The notes below the pieces were generated by a model. It had not been told where the DNA came from. It ran no database searches and saw nothing but the letters and a program-made list of their open reading frames with translations. Below are positions 49,798 through 60,058 of a DNA stretch of 64,000 nt, piece by piece. Source of the stretch: Asterias amurensis (lineage: Eukaryota; Echinodermata; Asteroidea; Forcipulatida; Asteriidae). A program made the position numbers and the translations under genes. The first letter of the stretch is position 1. Each line of letters starts with the position of its first letter. The DNA lies in assembly GCF_032118995.1 (NCBI RefSeq), contig NC_092668.1, positions 4,939,501 through 5,003,500 of the forward strand, in the 5' to 3' direction.

Positions 49798-50237
49798 ATG
49801 TGTAACTTTTTGCTCGTGATAATTTTGAGTTGATTTGCTTGGTAATTTGTTATGTTTATTCCCCTGGATTTTTGACCTATTTTATGAAGCCAATGTATAG
49901 TTAGCTCAGATGAAGCATGTATGTAGCTTGCATTTTAATATGAGTGTGTATTTTTTTGTAAAAAAGTAGCTCAAGACAGCGGGCAACCTTTTTGTAAAAG
50001 ATGTGCCGTGATAACTTCATAGATTTATTTCACATCCGTTATTTTTTTTTTTTTTTTTAATATATTGCTGTCTTTTAGTTCTTGATATTACCTAACTGTT
50101 CAAAGAAATTCACTGCAATTTTAACAATTTGAGTTACTTTGTACCGTGTTTGAAGTATATTGATCTTTATAGTCAGTACATAATTGATTTAGATGGTTAA
50201 TAATACGCTGTAATCCAATCTGTTAATAAGTCGGTAA

Positions 50238-50567
50238 TTAAAGGCAGTGGACACTATTGGTAATTACTCAAAATAGTTGTTAGCATAAAACTTACAATGT
50301 ACTTGTTAACGAGCAACGGGGGGGGGGGGGGGGGGCTGTTGACATTGTGTGAAATGGCTCCCTCTGAAGTAACAGAGTTTTTGAGAAAAAAAGTAATTTC
50401 TCGCTAAATTATTTGCGGAATTGAATTCAAGCTTCGAAAGCACACAGCTTTCATTATTCTCTCGCAACCTCGACGGCAAATTGAAATCAAATTTGTACAG
50501 GTTTGTTGAGATACACCAAGTGAGCAGACTGGTCTTTGACAACTACCAAATGTGTACAGTACCTTAA
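50238..50567 (-). mobile_element. Family A MITE with internal poly-G
   Basis: TTAAAGGCAGTGGACACT ... tgtgtacagtaccTTAA. A G-run of about 18 replaces the usual gggagagg segment. The duplication partner at 47594-47800 has the same G-run but lacks the right end. Confidence 0.8.
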
Positions 50568-51774
50568 AACAGAAGGGCTTGTGCCAAATAAAAATATAAA
50601 AAAAAAAAACGGTATAATTTACGGGAATAGTTTTACAGATTTATAATTGCCAGAAAAAATTAATGGTGTATTTAGTTTATAAAGTTCCACAACTGTTGTT
50701 AATAAATGGTATTTAATTGAGATTATTAATTAAATTAGAATATTATTTGGTGTGTAATGAACAAGCATGTGCTGTTTGCCATTCTTTACTGAGTACTGAA
50801 CTTGTTTTTTTAATACATGTATGTATATTATAGACATCCAATACAAAATCAAATAAAATTCATAAGCAAAATATCAATCGTTTTGTTCTCTGTGAATTGT
50901 CTCGACTACGGACATGACGGAAGCTGTAATTAGTTTCTAAGCTACACTCCTGGCCATGCCATAGACGTCATAGACACTTGACCAATCAGAACGCAATATG
51001 CTAATGAGCGGACACTTATTGCCAGCGGACAGTTTTTGTCATGACACCGGTCATCTCGTTAGGCCCCATTTCAATGTTGGTTTTCATTGTTGCACGGTCT
51101 CCCCCTCATGATTTTTAAATTTTCGCCTCAATTTGTATAAAATGCTGGACCTACCCCTAGTGACGGTTTATTAATTTGTTTTAAAGTTTGGGTCCAAATT
51201 TGAAAAAAGAATCTGACTTTTTGTGTTTTTCTTAGTGTTCGGCCTTATTTTGAAAGTAGAGTTACTTCTTCTGTTTTTCTGAAATTTTGGTCCAAATTGG
51301 ATACAAATGCTGGACTTACCCCCTTGTGATTGTTTATAATTGTAGTCAACATTGGACAAAAAGTTGGCCTAACCCCTTGTGTTTTTCTTTAGTTCGGCCC
51401 ACACTGTTGCTGGACTTACCTCTTGTGAATTTTCAATAATGGGTTCAAATCTGTTTGATACATTTGCTGGACTTAGGCCTTCCACTTCGGATTTTTTATT
51501 TACTTTTTCGATCAAATCTTATAGTCTTGTTAAACCCTTATTTTGAAATGTTTTAAACAAAGTCCACGATGAAAAATGTCAGACATTCCCGGCCGCGCGC
51601 TTCCCGGCCGTTGTCGTTGCCCCCCCCCCCCTCCTGCCCATTTAAATGTTGGTTCTTCTCATTGTTGCACGGTCTTGTGCGTTCCCTTGTGATTTTTCTT
51701 CTTCCAATTTTGGGTTCAAATTGGATACAAATGTCGGAGTAATTGTGTTTTGTTTAGTGTTCTGATATGGAAGG
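50568..51774. other. intergenic, degenerate 90-100-bp repeats, no gene
   Basis: From about 51060 the words ttggttttcattgttgcacgg, gctggacttacccc and ttgtgattttt recur several times (51080, 51140, 51310, 51360, 51410, 51660), suggesting a decayed tandem repeat. No coding sequence supported. Confidence 0.5.
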
Positions 51775-51782
51775 GTAGAAAC

Positions 51783-53093
51783 CAAAGATTATATAGCGCA
51801 ACAAGGCGCAAGATGCGGAACTCGGGCTGGAATGTGAAATCCAACTGGATGCCATTTCGTAACTATTTTGATACAACAATAGACCTGTGCGGATCAGTGC
51901 AGACAATGACCATTCCTATCAATGGGAAACAAAACATTCACTTGTTGAAATGGCACCCATGCGCACTCCACCCGCAGAACACTCGATTTAATAAGTCCCC
52001 TTTGTCATTTATCTGCGCGAGTTGGCGTGATTTTTCATGCGTGACCTCGGTTTGAATACTAATTAGTACAAAGGGCTTCTGAAATTCAGTCTTTTTCGGC
52101 TTTTTCTGGAAAGTCTCAACCAAAATAATGTACCAGTAAATTGAGACAAAGAGCATATCTGTCGTTATGTAAAGAAAAAAATCGGTGCAACTCAATTTTT
52201 AAAAAGATAAATTTGTACGTGAAAAGTGGCTGCAAAAACGGAGAAAACAAATCACAAAACACGGCAAATTTTCCCGTTATGAACGACAGTCCCCAAATTA
52301 GTATGTATGGATAGATTATTTCATATTCTATCTGGAAATGTTAAAAGCGAGACCGGATCGTTCCTAGTCCAGTCAGAATACAGCGATTTCGTCCACCGTT
52401 AATCCAAATGTCACATTACGAAAAAGTCAATTATTAGACAGAATGGTTTTCTTGCACGGGTGATTGGCTGACGATGACATCATCGACTGATAAGGCAGCA
52501 TGTTGTTTTTAGTTGGTATGGTACCTTGACCACCAAGCCTAAGTTAGTCAATAACAAAAGTGCCCGTCTATACCATGGGCTCAAAAGCGCCCGTCTATAC
52601 CATGGGCTCAAAAGCGCCCGTCTATACCATGGGCTGAATGATGAGGAGTCAATAGACGGGGGCTATTGTTATTGGCTCGTTCAGCCCATGGTATAGACGG
52701 GCGCTTTTGTGATTGACTAACTTAAGCTTGGTGGTCAAGGTACCATGCCAACATTTTTGAAGCCATTTTTTACGTACAAAGTTCTCTTTTTAAAATTTGA
52801 GTTGCACCGATTGTTTTTTATACATAACGACAGACATGCTCTTCGTTTCAATTTACTGGTACATTATTTTGGTTGAGACTTTTCAGCAAAGGCTGAAAAT
52901 GACCGAATTCCAGAAGCCTTTTTGACTAATAGTATTCAAACCGAAGTCACGCATGAAAAAACGCCGCATATCCCTGTAGATATATAACAAAGGGGATTAG
53001 GGTACTGCAGGTAGATTGTGCGTATTTCACGTTCCAACAATAGATAAAGCTTCAGTTCCGCATCTTGCGCCTTGCGGCGCTCTATAATATTTG
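51783..53093. mobile_element. 1.3-kb long-inverted-repeat element with 8-bp flanking repeat
   Basis: The left end CAAAGATTATATAGCGC and right end (inverted CAAATATTATAGAGCGC) begin arms of roughly 300-450 bp that pair through gcgcaagatgcggaact, tttcatgcgtgac, ctcaaccaaaataatgtacc, acataacgacag and gttgcaccgat. GTAGAAAC flanks both sides (51775-51782 and 53094-53101), a plausible 8-bp target duplication as made by hAT or P-type transposases. No transposase gene lies inside. Confidence 0.82.
52513..52749. repeat. Inner palindrome with a 26-bp unit triplicated on one arm
   Basis: Tggtaccttgaccaccaagc and gttagtcaataac pair with their inverses on the right. The left arm has three copies of gcccgtctataccatgggct (period 26, at 52562-52632) and the right arm has one inverted copy. 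Confidence 0.88.
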
Positions 53094-53101
53094 GTAGAAA
53101 C

Positions 53102-53518
53102 ACTCCTTTGCATTTGTTGGTCCACACTGGATATACATGCTGAACCTAAACCCTTTGGACTGTTTTAACTCAAAACAGTGGTTTTGATTTATTGTATTAA
53201 CTGTCATAGGATTAATTCCCTGTCATATGCTTTTATAGGGAGCCAGTTTGAAATTTATGACCACTGGGGTTGTTTTCAGGTTAATAATAATTTATGAAAT
53301 TTGGCAAAGTGATATTTTGGGAACGTAGTTCTAGTCATGGTGTAAAAGTAGTTTGCAGTAATCTATCGTGAAGTAAACGTTTTAAGTTAATTATTTACTT
53401 CATGCAAATTTTGGGAATAGTTTTATTAAAACGTTTATATAACGTCCTTGTTCACTCTATACCACCATGACTTCAAGTACGTACCCAAAATACCAGGTTG
53501 CCAAATTTCAATCACTAC
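53102..53518. other. intergenic, no gene seen
   Basis: AT-rich spacer between two inverted-repeat elements. Nothing recognised. Confidence 0.45.
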
Positions 53519-53619
53519 GAAGCCTTATCGGCCGGGTGCCACTTGACAAATGCTTATATGTTTCACTGAATGAGATGTATTTCACAGCACCGCCATTTAG
53601 TACCTTGCGGCCGCAACTT

Positions 53620-53757
53620 ATTCACCACTTATTATCTTGCGGCCGCCACTTGTTATCTTGCGGCCGCCACTTGTTATCTCGCGGCCGCCACTTAGTATCT
53701 TGCGGCCGCCACTGAGTATCTTGCGGCCGCCACTGAGTATCTTGCGGCCGCCACTCA
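53620..53757 (-). repeat. 21-bp GCGGCCGC minisatellite, left cluster
   Basis: About six units of ttgcggccgccacttgttat type, opposite in orientation to the large cluster at 55355. Confidence 0.92.
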
Positions 53758-54587
53758 CCGCTGTTCAGAGCTCTACATCGAGTGCCAAATAGTTTTGCGC
53801 ATGCGCGAGATTTTCAGAAAGTCCAACATGAGATGAATTATTCATAGCAGTGACCCCATCGCTGTTTTGTGCATGTTTCTATGACTTTAAAACCGAGACC
53901 GAATGACGTCAACGATGAGTTTTGTTAGAGTTGTTAGTAAAATTGAATTTCCCTGATATTAAAACAATGTTTGTTGTAGAGGAAAATTATTATTTTATCA
54001 AATTATTCCGTTTATATAGCAGCAAACCCTCTGGAATTATCAAAATCAGTGGGATTCCACCGACGTTTTTCTGACGCGGCCTACATGTTTCACATAGTTT
54101 TACAAACTAAACAAACGCATACAATGCACAATGTTTATTACAATGTGCACACCTCACAAAAAGCGCAATTGCCCAATGCTTGTGTACATTACTCTTGATA
54201 AAAATGCTTCACCAGAACGTCGTCATGTGCTACAAAAATAAACAGGGAATTGTTTTCAAAGGGTTTGCTTTCTCCATTTTGAGTGGAAAACATTAGTTGT
54301 TATATGTTTCTTATGTGTGAGGTCTATTTCTCAACAAGAAAATTCACATTACGTAGATTTTGAAGGATCAATTCGACTCAAAATCCGACCATCGCAAATA
54401 ACTTCATTGCATATTCATGTTTAGTTTTCCATCTTGGCTTTTAATTGGTCAAAAATCGCGATGACCCCAGATCGTTTTCAACGGTTGAAAGGCGATGTTT
54501 TGTTTACGATTTTAACTCAAGGGGGCGCTCGTCAACAATTTCCCACATGCGCAAAACTAACTGTCAGCGAGTAAGCAGCGGTGCACT
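53758..54587. other. Unique sequence inside the foldback structure
   Basis: No gene or repeat recognised. Open frames here are short and featureless. Confidence 0.45.
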
Positions 54588-54722
54588 GAGTATCTCGCGG
54601 CCGCCACTTAGTATCTCGCGGCCGCCACTTAGTATCTTGCGGCCGCCACTTAGTATCTCGCGGCCGCCACTTAGTATCTTGCGGCCGCCACTTAGTATCT
54701 TGCGGCCGCCACTTGTATCTAG
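54588..54722 (-). repeat. 21-bp GCGGCCGC minisatellite, middle cluster
   Basis: About six units of tatctcgcggccgccactta type, in the same orientation as the left cluster. Confidence 0.92.
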
Positions 54723-54744
54723 CAGCCGCAACTTCAAGTTGTGT

Positions 54745-54922
54745 AATTGAAAACAGATATTGGGACAGGTTGTCATTCATAAGGACGTAAAGACATGCAG
54801 CTGGACATAAACTTGTATCAATAAATCCCGTTCCATGTTGTCCAACATTGCAAAATACCGACAACATTTGCATGACTGTACGTCCTTATGAAGGACAACC
54901 TGTCCCAATGTCTGTTTTCAAT
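54745..54922. repeat. Inverted repeat next to the middle cluster
   Basis: Gaaaacagatattgggacag-gttgtc...ataaggacgt pairs with acgtccttatgaaggacaac-ctgtcccaatgtctgttttc. The arms are about 42 bp around a 90-bp loop. Confidence 0.85.
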
Positions 54923-54924
54923 TT

Positions 54925-55118
54925 TTGACTCCCATAAATGGCCGACCGTGTTAGTTCGCACAGTGAAAGGAAAACCACGCAATTTCGAGGCAAATTTGTG
55001 TGGATCATTGTATTCTACTTTTAAAACATCTTTCCAACCATATGCATTTTATAAAAAACGGTTACAAACGCTTTTTATAGACCAACTCGTCCGATCCAAG
55101 GCAACGTGTTCCTTTAAA
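54925..55118. mobile_element. Right half of a family F MITE
   Basis: Gactcccataaatggccgac-cgtgttagtt to gatccaaggcaacgtgttcc-tttaa, equal to the right arm of 45650-46045. It starts at the very end of the preceding inverted repeat. Confidence 0.8.
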
Positions 55119-55354
55119 TTACAGGGAAATACTGTGCTCTTTAGCAGCCAATCATAGAATCATAATCAGTATGCGGACCCTAAAGCGTGAATTGAGAAAG
55201 CTTGGACTTTTCAGAAGAAAACACATATCTGACTTGTTAGATGTTGCCATGTTTATTGTTAAAACTCAAACAGACAAGGAAATCACCAAGGATACAGATG
55301 GCTGCATTCGAATTGTGCCCAAGCTGGGCTGACCGTTATGAAGCCCTATGGGTT

Positions 55355-56289
55355 TAGTAAGTGGCGGCCGCAAGATAATAAATGGCGGCCGCAAGATTCT
55401 AAGTGGCGGTCACAAGATAATAAGTGGCGGCCGCAAGATACTAAGTGGCGGCCGCGAGATACTAAGTGGCGGCCGCTAGATAATAAGTGGCTGCTGCAAG
55501 ATACTAAGTGGCGGCCGCAAGATAATAAATGGCGGCCGCAAGATACTAAGTGGCGGCCGCAAGATAATAAATGGCGGCCGCAAGATTCTAAGTGGCGGTC
55601 ACAAGATAATAAGTGGCGGCCGCAAGATACTAAGTGGCGGCCGCGAGATACTAAGTGGCGGCCGCTAGATAATAAGTGGCTGCTGCAAGATACTAAGTGG
55701 CGGCCGCAAGATAATAAATGGCGGCCGCAAGATTCTAAGTGGCGGTCACAAGATAATAAGTGGCGGCCGCAAGATACTAAGTGGCGGCCGCGAGATACTA
55801 AGTGGCGGCCGCTAGATAATAAGTGGCTGCTGCAAGATACTAAGTGGCGGCCGCAAGATAATAAATGGCGGCCGCAAGATTCTAAGTGGCGGTCACAAGA
55901 TAATAAGTGGCGGCCGCAAGATACTAAGTGGTGGCCGCGAGATACTAAGTGGCGGCCGCTAGATAATAAGTGGCTGCTGCAAGATACTAAGTGGCGGCCT
56001 CGAGACAATAAGTGGCGGCTGCAAGACACTAAGTGGCGGCCGCGAGATACTAAGTGGCGGCCGCAAGATAATAAGTGGCGACCGCAAGATAATAAGTGAC
56101 GGCTGCAAGATACTAAGTGGCGACCGCAAGATAATAAGTGGCGGCCTCGAGACAATAAGTGGCGGCCGCAAGATACTAAGTGGCGCCCGCGAGATACTAA
56201 GTGGCGGCCGCAAGATAATAAGTGGCGGCCGCAAGATAATATGTGGCGACCGCAAGATAATAAGTGGCGGCCACAAGATATAAGTGGCG
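55355..56289 (+). repeat. 21-bp GCGGCCGC minisatellite, main array (about 44 units)
   Basis: The unit is taagtggcggccgcaagata plus one base, 21 bp, many with an intact NotI site. A higher-order repeat is marked by a variant unit with gtggctgctgc at 55491, 55680, 55827 and 55974, spaced 189, 147 and 147 bp (9, 7 and 7 units). The period is a multiple of three, so all-open frames (repeat peptide KWRPQDT on +, LLSCGRH on -) arise by chance. Short atgaagccc / gggcttcat inverted words flank the array at 55337 and 56358. Confidence 0.95.
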
Positions 56290-56367
56290 GTGCTGTGAAA
56301 TACATCTCATTCAGTGAAACATATATGCACATGTCAAGTGGCACTAATGGGGCTTCATAAAACGCCG

Positions 56368-57072
56368 AAGAGCAAAGAGAAAGTCCCACCATTACCTTTT
56401 CGATTTCTCAAGATTTATTTTGTCAATTTGTACAATTTAAAATTGCTTCCACGATAACTAACCTTTTAATACTTCACATTATAAACCCGGGTGGAGTTTA
56501 AAACCCCACCTGTATTTTCGTCTATAGTTGCGTGTTTAGGTTGGTTTGGTATTGACATTTTTCTTTCAGTATATTGTTATTTTATTTTAATTATCATGTA
56601 TAGCCAGGTCGCGCCGTAGCTACATGAGGTGCGAATTAGCTGGAAGCCCCGAGACCTGAGTTCAACACCCGGGCGTGTTTCTTTTCTGTATATTTTGCTT
56701 ATAATAAATACGCCAGTGAATTATATAAGTAGTGTTAAAAACCAGCTTCAAACACCAACGGGCACTGGCAACGGTGCACTGGATAGTTCAATTGCGGGCT
56801 GTCCAGAGCTGGGACACCCGGTTCGAATCCTATTCCCGTACCAAAGGGACATGACTTTTACTGCTGGCACCAGTAAGTGATTGGGGTCCGTCATGTCTCT
56901 CCCCAAACTAGGAAAGGGTGATTATTCCGGGTGGGAAAGTAAAGGAGGGATCGGAAATAGCCACCCCTTAAAGGTTCTAATGGGTGATCACCACGCTGGT
57001 TTCGACCAGACTTTGAGTCCCCTGAATGCCTGGTCTTCACTCCGACTAACTTTCTGCACAAATTTACTTTAA
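56368..57072 (+). repeat. Duplicated block A with two tRNA-like segments
   Basis: From gagcaaagagaaagtcccac through ttttcgatttctcaagattt to the end gcacaaatttactttaattt this matches 57837-58520. It contains tRNA-like heads near 56605-56682 (gacctgagttcaacacccgg) and 56769-56842 (cccggttcgaatcctattcc, a good B box). Confidence 0.82.
56605..56842 (+). mobile_element. tRNA-like pair, probable SINE head
   Basis: The first segment has tagctacatgaggtgcg (weak A box) and gagttcaacaccc. The second has gcactggatagttcaattgcg and GGTTCGAATCC. Neither folds into a complete cloverleaf by eye. The same pair recurs in block B at 58046-58292, so they move as one unit. Confidence 0.55.
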
Positions 57073-57836
57073 TTTTAATTAACTTTACGATCTGTATACT
57101 AAATTAATGAGAACGGATTGTTTAAAATACAATTGCAGGGGGTAAGTACAGATATTTATCAATTTTGACCCTAAATTAAAACAATCGCAAGGGGTAAGCC
57201 TAAGTCCAGCATGTTTATTTGTTTTCTAAGCTTGATAAGCCCGCTTGTAATTTAAGCTTAAAAGACACGAAACATGCATGTCAAGAATTGTCAAAGTACT
57301 CTCAGCGTACAACATTTCTTAATATTGTACTTACCGTTTACTGTGACTCTTCTTATATAAACATTCACCCTGGAACCCACTTCCAGTCGCCGAGCCACAA
57401 GCCTATGTTTGTCTTGCGTGTTTAATTTTGTTTTGTATTGAAATTTTGTTTCAGCATATTATTATTTTTTAATTTTAATTAACTTTACGATATGTATACT
57501 AAAGTATTCAGACCGAAATTCTTTAAACACAATTTAAGGGGGCAAGTACAGACATTTTATCAAATTTGACCCAAATTAAAATAATCGCAAGGGGTAAGCC
57601 TAAGTCCAGCATTTTTACTTGTGTCCTAAACTTGATGAGCCCCCTTGTAATTTTAGCTATAATGACACGAAACATCTAAATAAATGCATGACAAGAATTG
57701 TCAAAGTACTCACGTTTCTTTATATTGTACTCACCGTTTACTGTGACTCTTCATATATAAACATTCACCCTGGAACCCACTTCCAGTCGCCGAGCCACAA
57801 GCCTATAGTGCCGCGCGGTTGTACAACAACTAAACG
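57072..57836 (+). repeat. Two tandem units of about 400 bp
   Basis: Ttaattaactttacgatctg ... ggtaagcctaagtccagcat ... ccactccagtcgccgagccac-type landmarks occur at 57075-57420 and again at 57477-57810. A partial third start follows block B at 58520. Confidence 0.8.
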
Positions 57837-58520
57837 TTGAAGAGCACAGAGAAAGTCCCACCGTTACCTTTTCGATTTCTCAAGATTTGTTTGGTCAATT
57901 TGTACAATTTAAAACAGCTCCCACGATAACAAATCTTTTCAAAACTTCACATTATAAACCCCACCCGTATTTTCGTCTGGCGTGTTTAATTTTGTTTTGT
58001 ATTGAAATTATGTTTCAATATATTATTATTTTATTTTTTATACCAATCCAGATCGCGCCGTAGCTACATGAGGTGCGAATTAGCTGGAAGCCCCGAGACC
58101 TGGGTTCAATACCCGGGCGTGTTTTTTGTTTCTGTATATTTTGCTTATAATAAATACGCCAGTGAATTATATAAGTAGGGTTAAAAACCGGCTTCAAACA
58201 CCAACGGGCACTGTGGCGACACGGTGCACTGGATAGTTCAATTGCGGGCTGTCCAGAGCTGGGACATCCGGTTCGAATCCTGTTCCCGTACCAAAGGGAC
58301 ATGACTATTACTGCTGGCACCAGTAAGTGATTGGGGTCCGTCATGTCTCTACAAACTAGGAAAGGGTGATTATTCCGGGTGGGAAAGTAAAGGAGGGATC
58401 GGAAATAGCCACCCCTTAAAGGTTCTAATGGGTGATCATCACGCTGGTTTCGACCAGACTTTGAGTCCCCTGAATACCTGGTCTTCACTCCGACTAACTT
58501 TCTGCACAAATTTACTTTAA
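57837..58520 (+). repeat. Duplicated block B
   Basis: Direct repeat of block A with few differences. The minus-strand 164-aa open frame here (58015-58509) is a read-through of the tRNA-like repeat and not a gene. Confidence 0.82.
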
Positions 58521-58940
58521 TTTTAATAAACTTAATTTACGATCTGTATCTAAAGTATTCAGACAGGAATGTTTCAAATACAACTTCAGGGGGGGGGGGG
58601 TAAGTACATACATTTTATCAAATTTCGTGGACAATCTCATTGTCATGTAAAAACATATTGACAGAGGCCAAATTATTGTTCATAGTTAATGTTTGCTTAT
58701 TTTTGTTTAGTGTAAATAAATTGGCGGGGGGGGGGGGTGGGGCGGTCCCCGAAATAGCGGCATGGATGACAATTTTTTATTGACCTGACACTCTTTTACC
58801 AAAACAATCGAACTGTTTTACTTGTCCTTTCGAATGATAACTTTAATTGTTCAATCACAATTCAACCAATGTGAACATGTAATATTGAGAAGAAAATAAA
58901 CAAAAGAAAATCAAGTTTTTTTTCCGTTAACGAATTAATT
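58521..58940. other. intergenic, no gene seen
   Basis: G-runs at about 58590-58600 and 58724-58737. No coding sequence. Confidence 0.45.
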
Positions 58941-58944
58941 AGAC

Positions 58945-59202
58945 TAAAAAATGCTGTGTTTGTTTAGTCCATATGTCTACATGCGCTTTTGGTCCTTTTT
59001 GTGTGTGCTGCGTGGCGTGTGTCTTGCCAAAGGTGTGTGGTTGCTGTTTAATTTTATTCCCCTTTTTGCTTGTGTATTTTATATAGTAATTTGTGTATAT
59101 AAATTGTTGTTCTCTTTTTGATGTCCTTTTAATCTTTTTAAAATATTGTATCATAGTTGCAACTCAGTTTTTATGCTGTGATGGCTATTTCCAATAAACC
59201 TT

Positions 59203-59238
<36 letters not shown>

Positions 59239-59240
59239 AT
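58945..59240 (+). mobile_element. LINE-like 3' end with (TCTA)n tail
   Basis: A T-rich 3'UTR-like stretch ends gatggctatttccaataaac-ctttta and passes straight into (TCTA)n (59205-59236). An AATAAA followed by a short tandem tail is typical of non-LTR retrotransposon 3' ends. No coding part remains. Confidence 0.45.
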
Positions 59241-59440
59241 ATCATAAGTATAGGGCTAAATACATTCGGCAAATAATTATAATACTAATCATGAATAATA
59301 TAAATTGCAGTAAGGGTCGCATTAATAACGACCAGAGAGCGCCGTGCACAAAACTAGACGGCATGTGTAAACAAATTATGGTTGTAAAAAGCTACGAGAA
59401 GTAAACGACACGAAATGTGACTGTCTGGGTGTAATATTTC

Positions 59441-59694
<254 letters not shown>

Positions 59695-60058
59695 GATTTG
59701 GCCAGTAAACAGGGCGAACATCGTGCTCCGTAATTTTGACATAAAATTTGGAGATCCCCTGAACAGAAAATCACCAAGTTTGGAGTAAGTACAATTCGTG
59801 TGACATAGACAGCACTGGGAAAGTAAGGAACTACTACGACATCAACTTTCTGCAAAACGGAGGTGAGAAAAGTAGTTTTTCATCGATAAATATACACTAC
59901 AAATTTAAATTCGGTGGTGCATCTTTGTTCGGTGCGGGAAAACACAACGCCCGCGCCTTTAACGCATCGCCTTAGAACTCCCATAACGACGCAGAAGCAA
60001 AGATCTACGCACAACGATTTGTAGTGTTGCCTTTGTTGACGTAACTTACAAAATAATA
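59695..60058 (+). promoter_or_regulatory. Retrotransposon 5'UTR
   Basis: Starts gatttggccagtaaacaggg immediately after the TAA array. The ORF frame has a TAA stop at 59984-59986, so translation starts downstream of it. Many R2-type elements carry an HDV-like self-cleaving ribozyme at this position. I could not fold one by eye. Confidence 0.55.

Larger units (their letters stand above)
47800..50560 (+). repeat. Segmental direct duplication, copy 2
   Basis: Matches copy 1 with an offset of about 2.4-2.6 kb. Between 48060 and 48665 it carries different sequence (two palindromic MITEs) where copy 1 has the family F MITE. No host coding sequence is recognisable in either copy. Confidence 0.88.
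53519..56366. mobile_element. Foldback-like structure with 21-bp repeat arms
   Basis: Gaagcc...gtgccacttgaca ... tgtttcactgaatgagatgt-atttcacagcaccgcc at 53519-53595 recurs inverted at 56288-56366. Inside each end the 21-bp NotI-site repeat runs inward in opposite orientation (about 6 units left, about 44 right). The middle has a third cluster and unique sequence. Foldback transposons, including the sea urchin TU elements, are built this way. I found no clear target duplication. Confidence 0.6.

Noticed and set aside
55338..56099. 253-aa open frame of KWRPQDT repeats, and the 348-aa minus-strand LLSCGRH frame
   Set aside because: Both are by-products of a 21-bp tandem repeat whose length is a multiple of three. 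No start context, splice signals or non-repeat protein sequence supports a gene.
53620..56289. Possible CRISPR-like array
   Set aside because: Units are contiguous with no unique spacers, and the genome is eukaryotic. It is a minisatellite.
58015..58509. 164-aa minus-strand frame
   Set aside because: It reads through the duplicated tRNA-like repeat (the GIEPRSRG-type peptide is a usual artefact of tRNA-like sequence), and the equivalent frame is broken in block A.
59695..60058. HDV-like ribozyme at the retrotransposon 5' end
   Set aside because: Expected for some R2-type elements, but I could not identify the required nested double-pseudoknot pairings by eye, so it is not claimed.
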